NCBI GenBank assembly: GCA_030765045.1
Contig: CM060967.1
Location: 18,184,284 to 18,248,283, forward strand
Source: Tenodera sinensis
Taxonomy: Eukaryota > Arthropoda > Insecta > Mantodea > Mantidae
Reading direction: 5' to 3'
DNA length: 64,000 nucleotides
Under the pieces are notes generated by a model. It was not told the origin of the DNA. It searched no databases and was given only the letters and a program-made list of their open reading frames with translations. The translations under genes and the position numbers were made by a program. Below are positions 33,291 through 45,290 of this stretch, one piece after another. Each line of letters begins with the position of its first letter. The stretch's first letter is position 1.

Positions 33291-35898
33291 AGTCGTCCAG
33301 ACGGTCGACTCCTGCGGTTCAGCACCCTCTTGTACTTTTAACTTTCGTTGAAGGTTTTACAAATTAAAGTAGGTGCAGAACTTTAAGAGTAAATCTATCA
33401 CAAGTTACTTTCACTGTGAGCATAGTATCTTTGCCAGAAGAATTTCTACAAGCCATTAGTAAAGAAAGAAGTTCTTGACGAGGACCTTTTTAAGAAACTG
33501 TGCATCTATTTCACATGGCGTTCTCGTTAACGAGTAATATTGCTTCCAAGTTTCTCAGTGTCTGCATTATTTGTGGAATCCTTTTGAGGCACATGCAACA
33601 AAACCACTTGAAACTGGCTTATTACAGTCTACGTACTCTCCCTTGTTCCGCTTTCTTCTGTTTAGTTACAAACTAAACAACCCGGAAGTCGTTTGCCAAC
33701 TCTTTTCAGCTCAAAATGAAATTAAATTCATAAGCTTTTAGTTATCTGCTTATACAATGCGCTTTGAAGAGAAACTAGGTTTCCTTACGATGAAAGAAAG
33801 TAAATGCTCTCAAATGTAATTGAAAAGGAAGCACTTGAAAACGTTAGTTGTATTCTGTGAAATAAAAGTTTCGTCTATGCTGTGCTTAATGGGTTATTTC
33901 ATAGATCTTGTGTAGACGAACAACGATATTTCATTCTTTTAAATTAGTTCTTCAAATATTACTTTCTCTACTACGTATCTATATTGGGAATGGAACCAAA
34001 ATCAGCACCATTAGAATTGCAGTTGGAATTAATGACAGTTTTTAAACATATTTAGGAACCGAACTACTAAACTTGCTTCTAGAAACAAAAATATCCCCGT
34101 TTTAGGGTATTTAGCACTCGTATATTGGTAATATTTGCCTCAACAAACATTTACGAGCAACGTTTTTCTCGAATGAATTAGAATATCAGATCGACATCTC
34201 TTGGCACAACTAAAGGTATCTATAACAACTATTATGCCACATTTTGAAGCTACTTTGGCTTTCAATGATGTAGCACACATACAGGAAGTAAGTTAAGGAT
34301 AGAAATACGTATGCTATTGCTAAGTATATCACAGTTGTCTTTTTGTAATGTTCTAGAATCTATCTGATGCTTACTTTGCTGTTTATTTCAGATTATCATA
34401 TATTACACAACATGTCTTTAAGTTCTTTGGTCCTGTGAATCCATAGCAGGCATTTCTTATGCACAATGTTTAGTCTTAACCTAAGATAACACCACTTACA
34501 ATGCAAAGGTCGATTTACTCTTCTACTTTCTCCCAAATACAGCATGCCGCGTGGGAAATACGGACATGGCTGCCTTACATTAATATAACTTGTGTGAACT
34601 AATACTGCATGTACTATTTATTCCTGATATTAGCTGGAACGCTTTCGTTAGGACCTTCCTAACCCTATCAGCTTGTGTAGTATTTTGGTTTGGAGAACTC
34701 TTTGGTGACGATTGAGGCGCCTCTATCGGTGAGCTGATGTACTTGAAGTTGGGTTATTGTCAAAAGTGGTGTCAAAGTTGACAAGTTTTAATTTGCATTC
34801 CTTTATAAATATCTCTCCTCACGTGGAAAAAGACGGTTGGAGCCTGAATAATTTTTAATAAATGAATTTCCTATTTTATACACCTCCAAAAATGGTACGT
34901 CATTACAAATGTGTCGTTCTTTAACCCTAATATTGAAATGCCTTTAAATGTTTTCAATGTAGTTGTCACAGTGTTAAATTTATGCGTTAAACTGTATTTT
35001 TGTCTGTTTAATATGATTTCAGAAGATTTTGTACGCTGAATTTGTTCAATGCTTGCCATTATTTTAAAGCATTTCTAGACATGGAAAAAGTGAAGAATTT
35101 AAGGCCGGAATATATCGTGCATTTCTGAAACATATGACTAGCGCTATTCCCTTTGTATCTACAATGTAGTGTATTTTATACCTATTTCTGCAATGGTAAA
35201 AAGTATGAAGTAGATAGTAAGATAAGCTTTCATAAGAATAGTTTGTATGCCCATTAATACATGTGGAATGTAATACATTCGATTGTTTTAGTGCTGTGTA
35301 TGTCCAAATGAAAATGAGTAAACGTCATTCCGGGAACGTCGGCGATTATGCTCTATTGGCAACCTGTCAGAAACAAACTCTGCCTGCCTTCACTGGTCTA
35401 GACTGTCACTTCTTTTTTGTGAGAAGTACAACAGATCAATGCTATACAATATTGCTGACAGAACCGTTATGTAACCCTGGGAAGAAATGCATTTCCTTTG
35501 GAGTACGATACTTTAGTGTCTTGTATTTCTAGACGGCTTTGACAGATGGTTTTTGACAAGTTCAAATAATCCAAGGAACCTCTCAATGAAAATATGATAT
35601 GCCACAAGTTTAAATTCATTTAATCATAATTTATGCCATTAATTAATACGAAGTAAATATAAGAGCTACCTAAACTTCAGCCAGAGCCTTCTAAGTATAT
35701 ATTGTGTGTTTGAAATTAATATATTTTTGAAAAACAATACAGTATAGGGGTCGATTTTTATACAGCCATTCTTAAAATAGTGTTATTTTTTTTTCTACGC
35801 TTAAGATTTTCAGAGAAAAAAAAGTTGCTATGTTAGTTATAAACAAGAAAAACTACAAATAGCTTTTAGACAACATAGGCGCAGGTAACAAATTCAGC
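33291..35898. other. Longest stretch with little to report
   Basis: About 2.6 kb of AT-rich DNA without shared repeats, domain-bearing frames or clear promoter motifs. The open frame at 35263-35532 (89 codons) has no recognisable feature. Confidence 0.4.
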
Positions 35899-35913
35899 GA
35901 GAGAGAAAGAGGG

Positions 35914-35955
<42 letters not shown>
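35899..35955. repeat. (GA)n microsatellite
   Basis: GA repeats with a few interruptions at the left end. It would be a potential GAGA-factor binding array in an insect, but no promoter is recognised beside it. Confidence 0.9.
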
Positions 35956-35957
<2 letters not shown>

Positions 35958-36444
35958 GTTCAATTTTTGTTAATTTAACAAAATATTACATGCAAGCAAA
36001 CTGTATGAAACTCTATTGTGCGGAATATTTGCAATGATTAAAAGTGCTGAACAAATTCTTCTGCAGAATAGCGGAATTAAGTTGTAATCTTACCAGGATA
36101 TGACTATTTCAATCACGCTGAAAGGCGCTTACAGAAATTTGAAAATATAAGTAGGTAATAATGAATCTGCAAAGTTCAGAAAACTTCTTTAATGAAAAAA
36201 GTTACAATTTAAAGATTTTGTTGAACTTTCAGTATAGTATTACGTTTAATATCTATTTTTGAGATTGAAATATTATACCATAGAGCAAACAAGTAACAAA
36301 GTAAGTTTTTTTTTGGTAATTCTGAAATTAGGTAAAACTCAAGTGTCGTAATTCTGAAACCAAATGTCCATCAAAGAGTTCTGGCTCCCGGCACAGAGAG
36401 ATGAGCTAAATAAAAAGCGTAGTGTAAGTGATGCAACCGTTACG

Positions 36445-36563
36445 TCGTGAAGGAAGATAGCGAAGCAGTTAATGAGTGTTGAGCGGTCGTATCTTCAGAG
36501 CTGGTCTCTTTGTTAAACAACTGGACTTTTGTGTTTTTGTCACAATGGTGTCAGAAGTGGGAT
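36445..36563 (+). mobile_element. LTR-B 3' end with tRNA-Leu-type primer binding site
   Basis: cgtgaaggaagatagcgaag and gttaatgagtgttgagcg match LTR-B at 9974-10016, and ggacttttgtgttttt parallels its end near 10203. Directly after the LTR end lies TGGTGTCAGAAGTGGGAT (36546-36563), complementary to a tRNA-Leu 3' end and a common primer binding site in animal LTR retrotransposons. This fixes the LTR's orientation and its 3' border at about 36544. Only about 30 bases of leader follow; no gag or pol is present. Confidence 0.6.
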
Positions 36564-36699
36564 TTATCGAATTGTTGTTTTGTCACAATATGGTAATTTA
36601 ATCCCAATGTTAGTCATTTTTGAGAATTAAAATATTCGCTGCAAGTGTTGGGTGGATTTTGTTAAAAAACCTTCGTCCATCTTTGAACATGTTAACTTA

Positions 36700-36832
36700 G
36701 TTACAAAATTGGCTATTTAAGCTACTTTTCGTTTTTGAGTTGTGCTCTTCACAGACATAGACTGACACAAACCTTTTTCTAAAAAATCTTTTCTTGGATT
36801 CAGCGAGTCTTAAAACTATATTTCCGTAAAAG
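36700..36832 (-). repeat. TE-A repeat, internal fragment (inverted)
   Basis: Contains cttttcgtttttgagttgtg, cctttttctaaaaaatc and ttggattcagcgagtc, which correspond to the TE-A region around the TG tract, here nearly without TG. Confidence 0.65.
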
Positions 36833-37339
36833 ATTCCCCTCCAGGTAACATTCTTGCACCTCTAGCCCTAAATGAACTACAGTTTGGGATGAGGGAAACA
36901 ATTGCAACCATAGAAAGATATGTCATACGTCAGATTTGGAATGAATTGTTTACAAATATGGCTTATATCGTGATACAAAAAGCAGATATGTTGGACATTT
37001 GTAGTACCTATAAAAACTTTGAAGTTATTGCTGTGGGAGCTTCGTTATCTATTTATTTTGGTAAGCTAATCTTGGAATTCCTGGAATATCAGGCGTTCGG
37101 TTTGTTTTTCTCACCACGCACTTCCGAAGCCGGCAGCTTACACACGACAATCAAAGAAGGTTACTTACTGTCACTGATAAGAACAGTTATTGCGTGTTTA
37201 ACCTCGGAGCTGCGAGGATTTATTGTATTCTAGTACCTGTGGGGTGTGCATTTTAAGTCCTCAGTATAACACCGGAGTCCACTGAGCATCGGAGGAATAT
37301 GAGAAGCTACGATAGGCAGCGCTCCTGGTATATGTATTA
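36833..37339. other. Stretch with an unassigned 114-codon frame
   Basis: The plus-strand frame 36889-37233 is one of the longer ones in the window (starts MRETIATIERYV), but it has no recognised motif and lies between two TE-A fragments. I do not call it a gene. Confidence 0.3.
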
Positions 37340-37560
37340 AAAAGGTCCTCCAATCCCAAACTACCCTTCGTATAGAACTTTTTTCTCGAAAATATTGAAT
37401 TCTCAAAATTGGTTGACGACTTTTTTTAAAATTACTTTACGATTAAACTATTTTCAGGGCTAATGAAAATTTATTTTGAATTTTCTAGAAATTACCTGAA
37501 AAGTACCCTTAATTCTGTATAGCTTTTGCATAGCTGGTAAACCATAAGACAGAGATCAGC
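37340..37560 (+). repeat. TE-A repeat, diverged internal fragment
   Basis: cccaaactacccttcgtata, then tattttgaattttctag and cttttgcatagctggtaaac follow TE-A order on the plus strand. Confidence 0.6.
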
Positions 37561-37763
37561 AAATCTGCAGCAGTTGATGATGACGTAATACCACCGTAGG
37601 GCAAAAAGCAATACTTCTCTCTGATTCGACCTCTCTTACAAACAACGCGGGTTCAAAGGTGCACAAACAGCGATGTACACCTCATGGATACGATATGACT
37701 GTTTCGAAACCACGAAAATGCAAACGAACCTTCTTACGTATTCTTGTAGGTGTAGTAGCAAAG

Positions 37764-39045
37764 TTAAAAATCTGATGTGTTGCACTCACATGAGTTTCTC
37801 TACTCTTGTACCAACCATTCTTACAAACTCTTATTCCTATATGTCCTTATGAGAATATTAATATTAATATGAGAATACAGTAGGCTGTGAGCGATAGTCA
37901 CATCTTTTAAAGCTTTGAGATTCCGTTCTCTTTGCACACGTAACATATAAAAATTATTCCAACCTTATTGCAACTGTGGTCAAGAGGCCACCTTAGACCA
38001 TCTTTTATTAGGATGTCTGAACCTTGCACACAAGGTAGAACGATTTTATTCAGACCTATACTCCCAACTTCTAGTTTTTCCGGTGTCAATTATTTATTGA
38101 CCATAAAAAATGAGCCCGTTTTACAGGCGATTTTTCGTCATATACAACGTTGTGGTTTTCGATTTTGACATTTTTCTTTCTCTTTCTTTTACTCCGATCT
38201 TCTCCTCTGCATTTTTATATCATATACTAAATCACGTTTTGCTTACTTATAGCATCTAGTAAACCTGCATTTATGAATGTGCCCGCAATATCATTCGGTT
38301 AATATCTTCAATTTCGCACTGTTGGTACGACACATTACTACCTCAGTATAGTTAGTGTGGCCGTATAGCTTCCGATAGAGCTCTTGGTCAAGAAAAAAGA
38401 AAGAAAAAAAAAAAAAAAATAGAAAAAAAATTAAAAATGAACAACGATGTTCCATTTCAAGAAAGTTGTTTTCTGAAACTCACACACAACAAGGAATATC
38501 TCCGAAATGATTCAACCTACAAGAAAATTTATTTAGACACATAAATTGTGCATTTTAGCAAGATATACATTTTTTGTAGAGTATGATTTGGTCTATCTCT
38601 AACGGTTTACCAGTTATGCAAAAGTCGTCCAGAGTAAATACGACTACAGGGGCTATAGCCAGAAAATCCAAGATATACATTTCATTTGTCATAAAAATAT
38701 CTCAAACATATAACATTTTAAAATCGTTAGAGCCATTTTCAAGAGTCAAACTTTTCGAAAAAATTTCCATGTAAAGAGTAGTTTAGGGTGGGGCTATTTT
38801 CTTCAAAATCTTCGTGTCGCATCCTTGAAAAACATTAAACTTAAATACCAACTTTGGTTTTTAACCGACTTTTCGTTTTTGAGTTATGCTGTCCACAGTA
38901 TAACAGACCGACAGACACACACACACACACGGACCTTTTTCTAAAAATTGTTATTTTTTTTTATTTAGGGGGCCTCAAAATATATTTCCGGTGAAATCTC
39001 GACATCGAACTTTTGGGTGGAATACAATACTTACTGTACTTTTGG
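37764..39045 (-). repeat. TE-A repeat, inverted copy split by a LINE
   Basis: Begins aaaaatctgatgtgttgcac and ends gggtggaatacaatacttac, so the minus strand holds a nearly whole element. It is interrupted at 37955-38431 by a LINE 3' end, after which it resumes with atgaacaacgatgttccatt exactly where expected. A short stretch near 37848-37872 (gagaatattaatattaatat) replaces about 60 bases of the usual 3' part. Confidence 0.85.
37955..38431 (+). mobile_element. 5'-truncated LINE insertion inside TE-A
   Basis: An insert of about 477 bases flanked by taaaaat on both sides (37948-37954 and 38432-38438). Its left end encodes the terminal residues of a LINE ORF2: CNCGQEATLDHLLLGC from 37969, a C-x-C ... 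H ... C zinc knuckle, then about 29 residues to a TGA near 38095. A 3' UTR of about 300 bases follows and then an A-rich tail (38391-38431). This is the classic product of target-primed reverse transcription with severe 5' truncation. The coding frame present is uninterrupted, so the insertion may be relatively young. Confidence 0.75.
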
Positions 39046-40029
39046 GTAGAATAGGATGTTTTCTCGTAGGTTCTGTAGGTTGGACAGAAGCTAAAATAAA
39101 CTTTCTAAAAACTGCATATTGTTATTAAATACCAATTCATAGAATTTAATTAGCAGAAGTGTGGCTATAAATCTTATGTTCATAGAACAAATGCCCAACG
39201 AAAAATATCGCCCTTCGGTTTAGTATAAAACTCTTTGCATATATAGGCCAGAAGCACAGAACCATATTACTAGCATTTCAACAAAACAGAACTTGCCAGT
39301 TCAAACACGCACGTGCCTTGTAATGTGTAATTTACTGCAGCATATTTACCTTCTCTAGTATGTATTAGGTTGAAATATCGGCTAAAAAAGTTTATCACAT
39401 TCATATGACTTTCTCTACCCGCTTCATTTATTTGTGGGTATAGAAGGTATTCTTGCGAAATTATCCGTTCTTTCACTCTAGCCGTGTGTAGGAAAATGTA
39501 TGGGAAGATATAATCAGACTGAAAAATTCAATGCTATGGCATTGGAAAATTCAGATAAGTAAGATAGGACAGCTCCGAAATGGTTCAGTCCACAAATAAC
39601 ATAATCTGTGTGTTTAATACATTTAATTTGTCATGAAAACATCTTATATAGTTGGTGCCTTTTTTGGAGAAAATTCAAGTTGTCGAAAAACGTTCCACGT
39701 AAGGTCAGTTTGCATGGGGAGGGGGGGGGGGCAATCATCTTGAAAATCTTTGTGGCTGAAGGAGCGAATATATGATCGTAATTTGATGAAAACATGTTTT
39801 CTGCAGTCATATGCGTGAAGTTTTAATGTTGCAGTATTAATAAACGTCACATCTGTAGCGACCTTGGAATAATGGCGACCAACCTGTTATTACTTTTCAG
39901 CGTTTCAATTCCATTTCGTAAGTCCTTTAATTAGAACGCAACAGAAAATGGGTTTTACATGACCACTATTAAAAAGTCCCCGTGGACTGGCCAAAAGCTT
40001 AATTACATCTCGACAATAATCGATCCCGT
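39046..40029. other. Unannotated stretch with a TE-A-like scrap
   Basis: A short ttctctagtatgtattaggt patch near 39350 faintly recalls the TE-A start. A G run lies at 39719-39730. Nothing else was recognised before the CpG-rich block. Confidence 0.35.
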
Positions 40030-40199
40030 AAGCGTGTATTGTTGCGAGGAGCGACGCATGCGCAGTGGAGTTTGGTGGTCTCTCGCGCGCGGATGCAATG
40101 CCAGTCTTGTAGAATCAGTCGCGACGTGCGCGGCGATAAACACAGGCGGAAGTAAGTGTGTGAGTGTTAAACAGAGTGAACTGGTGAGAATGCCGTGCA
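40030..40199 (+). promoter_or_regulatory. CpG-rich promoter with arthropod initiator
   Basis: A compact block dense in CG dinucleotides stands out from AT-rich surroundings. It contains CGCATGCGCA at 40055-40064 (10 of 12 positions of an NRF1/Erect-wing site) and TCAGTC at 40115-40120, the arthropod initiator, giving a predicted start at the A, 40117. At +28 to +32 lies AGGCG, matching four of five positions of the DPE consensus RGWYV. No TATA box is seen. An upstream ATG at 40190 opens a seven-codon frame that overlaps the main start at 40200. The promoter call is inference from motif spacing. Confidence 0.4.
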
Positions 40200-40277
40200 A
40201 TGGCCGCTAGTGGCCACCATCATCATCACCATCACCACCATCATCACGAGGATCCCAACTACGCTAAATCTCATGCG
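40200..40277 (+). CDS. Candidate first coding exon, histidine-rich N-terminus
   Basis: ATG at 40200 in a fair context (gcaATGGCC) opens MAASG, 11 consecutive histidines, then EDPNYAKSHA, and reaches a GTTAGT splice donor at 40278. The histidines use both CAC and CAT codons irregularly, unlike a simple trinucleotide expansion. The predicted mRNA start 83 bases upstream gives a short 5' leader. If unspliced the frame would end five codons later, so it is most sensible as an exon. Poly-His starts occur in several unrelated nuclear and metal-binding proteins; I do not recognise this one and no second exon was found in the window. Confidence 0.35.
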
Positions 40278-40314
40278 GTTAGTTCTCCCCACTAATTTCT
40301 CTCTTTGCTTTTTT

Positions 40315-42120
40315 CATCTCTTGCACGCTAATCCCAAAGGTACCATTTGCACGCCAACATAAGTAATGACCTCTTCACCTAGCCCTTACAAGAAGAATTT
40401 AAACAAGTTCACGCTTCTGAGTTTATTCACTCCCTTCACACTCTTGAAGCTCAGTGCTCAAAAACTTCACCACACTACATGCCTCAATTCATTTCTTAAA
40501 AAACGCACTTCTTCCCCTCAACGATATGCTTAATCAGGGTTTCCAACTTTCCCTTCTCAAAATGAGATTTTCACAAGCACAACGAGGGCACTCTCCATCT
40601 CTGGTATATCCAATTTGAGATAACCCAACAGTGATAACATCAAAACTGTCATTTCAAATAAAACAAACTTTTGCGACAACATTTGGAACGTCTAAAGTTA
40701 AACCATCATAGAAGAATTACTTACTCAAATTTTAATTAACTTATAACTATACATTTTTTTTTTGAAAAGCTTCTCGCGATCTCGATTAAAAATTTCTGAC
40801 TCAAAGCAGTTCTACATTAAATCATAATAGAACGTCTGACGTCAAACTTCTTCACAAATGTTCACAACGGTCGCAGAATCTAATGTTATGCCTTTCCTCG
40901 TGTTTGAAGTAGGCATTATATAAAATGTTTAATTGCATAATTAAAATAAATGCAAATAAATTTACTTTTTCAAAAGTCCTCCACCAATGCTGAAAACTTC
41001 AGCACATCTACGTGGATAAATTTTAATATTGCAAGACGTTGAACAAACTTTTTGGAAGAAGAGCAAAATTCATACCATTAGAACCTCAAAAGCACAATAT
41101 AAAACTATAAATATCGACCTTTCGGCCACTTTTGGACAGAATTTCAGCCAATTATTGCCTCAACTTCTTCAATGGAAACTTTATAAATAGTAGAATTGCA
41201 CAAATACCTAATTTATTTGCAAAAAGTTTAGAAACCAGTGTATTGATAAATATAAGTCAGTAATGAAGCATTTTGACTTAAAAAATAAGAGCATCTGCAT
41301 CAAATGTGCAAACGGAACCTTGAAATTCACATTTGTAGCACCTTATTTCGAAATTCAGTTTTCTGAAGACTAAAAGCAGTACAGAGAGTGTAAGTTTAGG
41401 TATTTTCAACACTACACAAGGGCAAATCTAAGCGAAATATTTTAGATCACAGCGGGCAAAAAACTTAACAATATAAATGTAGAAACTAAAGAACAATCTT
41501 TGTTATAAGCCTTTTAGACCGTTAAAGAAATATCTCAAGGTTTTTCTTGGTGTACCTAACCTATATCTTAAGGCCTTCTTAATTCAACTTAACCGAAAAC
41601 AAAACACGCGATGTTCAGATGTTTATATTATCGTGCAATGAACGGTATATCTGCTTCTATCTTCAAAATTGTTGAGAAGTTTTATTTACAAGATTTTATA
41701 AGGTCTTCCGCAAGCTTTTATTATATATTTTATAGATATACAACGATAAAATGCTAACTCTAACCTTCTGGAAGACGATAAAAGTGTTTTGGGAACGTAA
41801 ACTGATACTGTAATGAACTCAAGTGCGAGGAACCATGTGGAAAACGGTAAGTGAGAAGGTAATTAGTTGGAAACCGTGAGTTTGCTATGAAGTTGTTAGG
41901 TTTATTGCTAATGCATGCATTAATAGTCTTGTTAGCTCAAGAAAACTCACCATTCTGCAAAGATATACTTATGTACATGGGAGACATTCAAAGACGAATG
42001 TTTCCATTACTTGTAAAGAAACGATCGCGTAATTATCATTCCTTAGCTATACAAAGATAAAGGCATATTTCCAGCGGTAGTAATATACGTATGTATGTAT
42101 GCATGTTCTCTGTGATCTTT
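40315..42120. other. Presumed intron or intergenic DNA
   Basis: If the exon at 40200 is real this would be its first intron. No repeat copies, domain frames or acceptors with coding sequence behind them were recognised. Confidence 0.35.
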
Positions 42121-42203
42121 ATAATCCCTGAAGCATAGCGGCTAACATAGCGCGCTCACAATGGAACGGATATTGCGGTTTCTCACTGGATAAGATGATG
42201 ACA
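42121..42203. repeat. Dispersed 85-base repeat, copy 1
   Basis: ataatccctgaagcatagcg through tctcactggataagatgatg recurs at 45724-45808 in the same orientation with about ten differences by eye. GC content is above the surroundings. A tRNA-like or SINE origin is possible but no clear B box is present. Confidence 0.7.
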
Positions 42204-42834
42204 AAGGATGATTCTAATTCACATTTTAATCACTAGTGTAACTTTTGTACAGTAAGCAACAAGTAATTACGTATTTGATAAGAAAGTGACATTCTTTTAC
42301 TAGTAACAAATACATCGCGTAAATAATTACTACGAATTTGTAGCAAAGGCACTGCATAAGTGAAGCGAGAGGTTTGTGAGAAGGTGAATAATACTTAAAG
42401 GAACAAATTATTATTCTAAAACAAATTAGGAACATGTGAAGCTTTATAAACATTAGTTTACAGCCTTTAACGTCGTCCACTAGTGTTTAAATCTTGCAGT
42501 CTTTTCTTCAAATGTCTTCAAACTTTTGCCACGTATTCCTTTGTGAGTTATTTTAAACACCTTCCATTTAATAGTTGTTGAGAAAAAGATTATATTATAT
42601 AATATTATAAACTAATAAATCGAGTGTTGCACACGATATAGGAATCCTAATTTTGAAAAAAATAATAACACTACCATATTATAAATTATAACACCATAAG
42701 CTTCACTTATCTTACATAGTATTTGCTGAAAATTCTGCTCACCATCATAACAAACGTGAATCACTTAAGATTTCTATGAGCTACCAACCGATGAAAATGA
42801 AACAAACTTGTTAACAGAATCAATCGGCGGTATT

Positions 42835-43150
42835 TCAAAATGAGTGTCTATATTTTACCGAGCCATTAAATCCATGCGTCCATTTAATTGTTTTAAAAAT
42901 GTAACCTTTGGATTTATTTTGTGATTGAATGACAAAATGATCTACTGCAGCTAATTTATCAATGTGTTTATATTTAACATTTATAAAATGCTCCTTTACT
43001 CTGGTTTCGAAATGACGTTCGGTTTTACCAACATAACTCCTGTCACGATTCAAACAGGTAGGTAAATTGATAAATGCCAGATGTTTTAAAATTTGGAATT
43101 ATCCTTTTTAGACAAATTCAACAGTTTTTAAAATTATATTTAGTTTAAAA
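42835..43150 (-). pseudogene. Penelope-like element: GIY-YIG endonuclease fragment
   Basis: Minus-strand reading gives KTSGIYQFTYL, a small frame slip, then NRDRSYVGKTERHFETRVKEHF and a 40-residue tail to the stop at 42835. G-I-Y followed about ten residues later by Y-V-G, then R and EH, is the GIY-YIG nuclease core as found at the C-terminus of Penelope-like retroelements, where it nicks the target for reverse transcription. Weak linker-like residues (NFKN) extend upstream to about 43150, but the RT domain was not recognised. The cysteine pairs usual between GIY and YIG are damaged. Broken by at least one frameshift. Confidence 0.65.
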
Positions 43151-45059
43151 ACCAAAGTTATACAACGTTCTTTATAATTTTTCTACATTTTTTATTAGCC
43201 CAAGGCACTTAAAATTACAATCGTCTTTTATTTTCTTAAGAGTAGAAACTTCTTTAACAGCTTTTTTATATATTTAAATTTTTAATTGAAAACTTCTTTC
43301 TTATAGTATCTTAATATATTTGTTATAATTTATAGACTTGTACTGTTTCACTGTTAATAGCTTCAGTTTTTCATAATACTGCCATATTTAATACATATAC
43401 ACAAAATTTAAGTAGGAGCCTATTTTTCGCCTCTTTTGCATTACAGAAAATGTTAAATCTTATAAGTATATAATTTAATAGTGATTTAGACTCAGCGATC
43501 GAATTAATTATTGCATTGCTTGAGGAACTTAAAAGTATAGGTACCAGAAACCTCTATGCCACATTTTAAGTTCATTGTCTGCTGAAATTTTCTGTTGAAA
43601 CTTGAAAACAGTGTTGCTTACGAACTATATAATATGGAACATTTTATAACAAAAATGTAAGGAAAGTCAAAATCTAATAAACGTAATTGCAAATAAAGGT
43701 CATTAGGATATGTGGTCTTGGGAATTTTAAATGATCACGTGTTGAAGCTTTAAACGACTCTAAGAGCAAAAGCTGAAGACTCGAAGTACTTTTTGGGCAC
43801 ACATTTTGACCATATTTAAGCCACAGTTTTCAGCTCAATGTGATTTTAGTGTTTATAAAATAGTACTCCAAAGTGTCAAAACATCAAGACAACAAACATT
43901 GTTTTCTTTGTCGTAGCATGACATAATTATGCTAAGTGAAATTAGCATTGCAAAGCATATGCTTAGAAATGCTGACAACGACCTCTAGTTTCCGGTTATA
44001 TCATCTGTCAGCTGTCCTCGCGTCAAGTTCACAGCATGCTTTGGAATAATCTATAATGCAACACCTTTCACTGGTACTGATAACATTACGTTATATTTGG
44101 TTTATATGGGAAACGCTGGATAATTATGACTGAAATTTCATGAAAATTGAGGGGAAAAAAAAAACTTATTTGTTTTAGTTATATTTTAAATCCTCTACTG
44201 AATGTACAAATGTCCCGTAGATTTTAATGTAAACTACGAATTCAAATCTTTTATCGCTGTATTCTTACTAGTAATATTTTCAGCATTTTTCTTGCTGTAA
44301 AATCTTCCTTGTGGAGCAGTTTTTATGTTCCATTAATGAAATTCGTTACACATGTCCAGAGAGGCATTAAGAAGCCAAAATTATATTAGGTTTTATTGTC
44401 ATATGAGCATATATTGTTTATTCTCAATAGTTTTTCCTCCAGAAACTGAATCATTCTCTATCTCGTTCAACTTCGTTTTCTCTCACGCCACGCTTTTGTC
44501 CCTTCTGCGCCTGACCTACGCATATTCACAACAAAATTGTATATTTTAGTGAAGAAAACAGATTATAAACAATGATAACAGTAAGAAATACTCGAAATAC
44601 GTTGGTTATACACATGTGTTGCTCTGTTGACCACCAGTAGCTGTATTCAGTGGTCGCCACGCCGCCTGAACGTAGTCCACGCAACCACTCTTCTCCGATA
44701 CCCGAAGGCAAGCGAGACTCTGTTCCCACTCTACCCGACACAGTGTTTACCCCCACCACTTTTCACAAGTCACACAAAAAGGTTGCGGATCAGAATTTCA
44801 AAGCCCTCCCATAAGATCCATACTTAAGCGTGCTCAACTACGCCCTTATAAAATGAAACATGGCAAAAGTTGAAGATAAAGGTACATACTGTCACCGCGC
44901 CCGCCGCATCTAATTGCCGACAGCAGCAGTGTCACCCATCGCATTATTGTCGGCACTACCGCAAAGGAGCCGAAGGAAAGAGACAGAGAATGGCGCTTGC
45001 CGAAAGAGAGAAAAGGATAGAGACTTCGGGAATCTTCTGCTTTGTATTTCACCGCAATA
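43151..45059. other. Unannotated AT-rich stretch
   Basis: The Penelope RT, if once present upstream on the minus strand, is not recognisable. Short open frames at 44352-44827 have no domain. Composition becomes GC-richer from about 44880 towards the LTR-like block. Confidence 0.4.
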
Positions 45060-45290
45060 ACTGAACTTTCCAGAATAGTGCCTGGGAGATATAAATAGCG
45101 GTAAAGTGCGACAGAGTTGAGGAGTCGTGCCGACGGAGAAGGGACAGTTCTTTGTGTTACGAAGTCGGAGCCGCGCTGTTGGAGAATCGGAAAAGACTTT
45201 CTTGCTGTTGCAACGAGTGTACAAAGTTACTGTTTACGGAAATAAAAGTGTTTCTTTATCTCGACTACATCTGTCTTCTTTACTTTACAC
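45060..45290 (+). mobile_element. LTR-C: candidate solo LTR of a second family
   Basis: A TATAAATA box at 45090-45097 is followed by a GC-rich transcribed-type segment and an AATAAA signal at 45241-45246, about 150 bases later, then a T/C-rich end (tttctttatctcgactacat). This TATA-R-polyA-U5 layout is that of an LTR retrotransposon LTR. The upstream GC-rich part (44880-45059) may be U3. No second copy, primer site or coding part was found, so it could instead be a host promoter; open frames on both strands here are probably fortuitous. Confidence 0.4.

Noticed and set aside
36889..37233. 114-codon plus-strand frame
   Set aside because: Lies between TE-A fragments, with no domain, promoter or splice context.
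40200..40240. Histidine run as a cloned affinity tag or vector sequence
   Set aside because: Eleven mixed CAC/CAT codons, no vector flanks, and natural promoter-like sequence upstream; the gatcc after it is not enough to suggest a construct.
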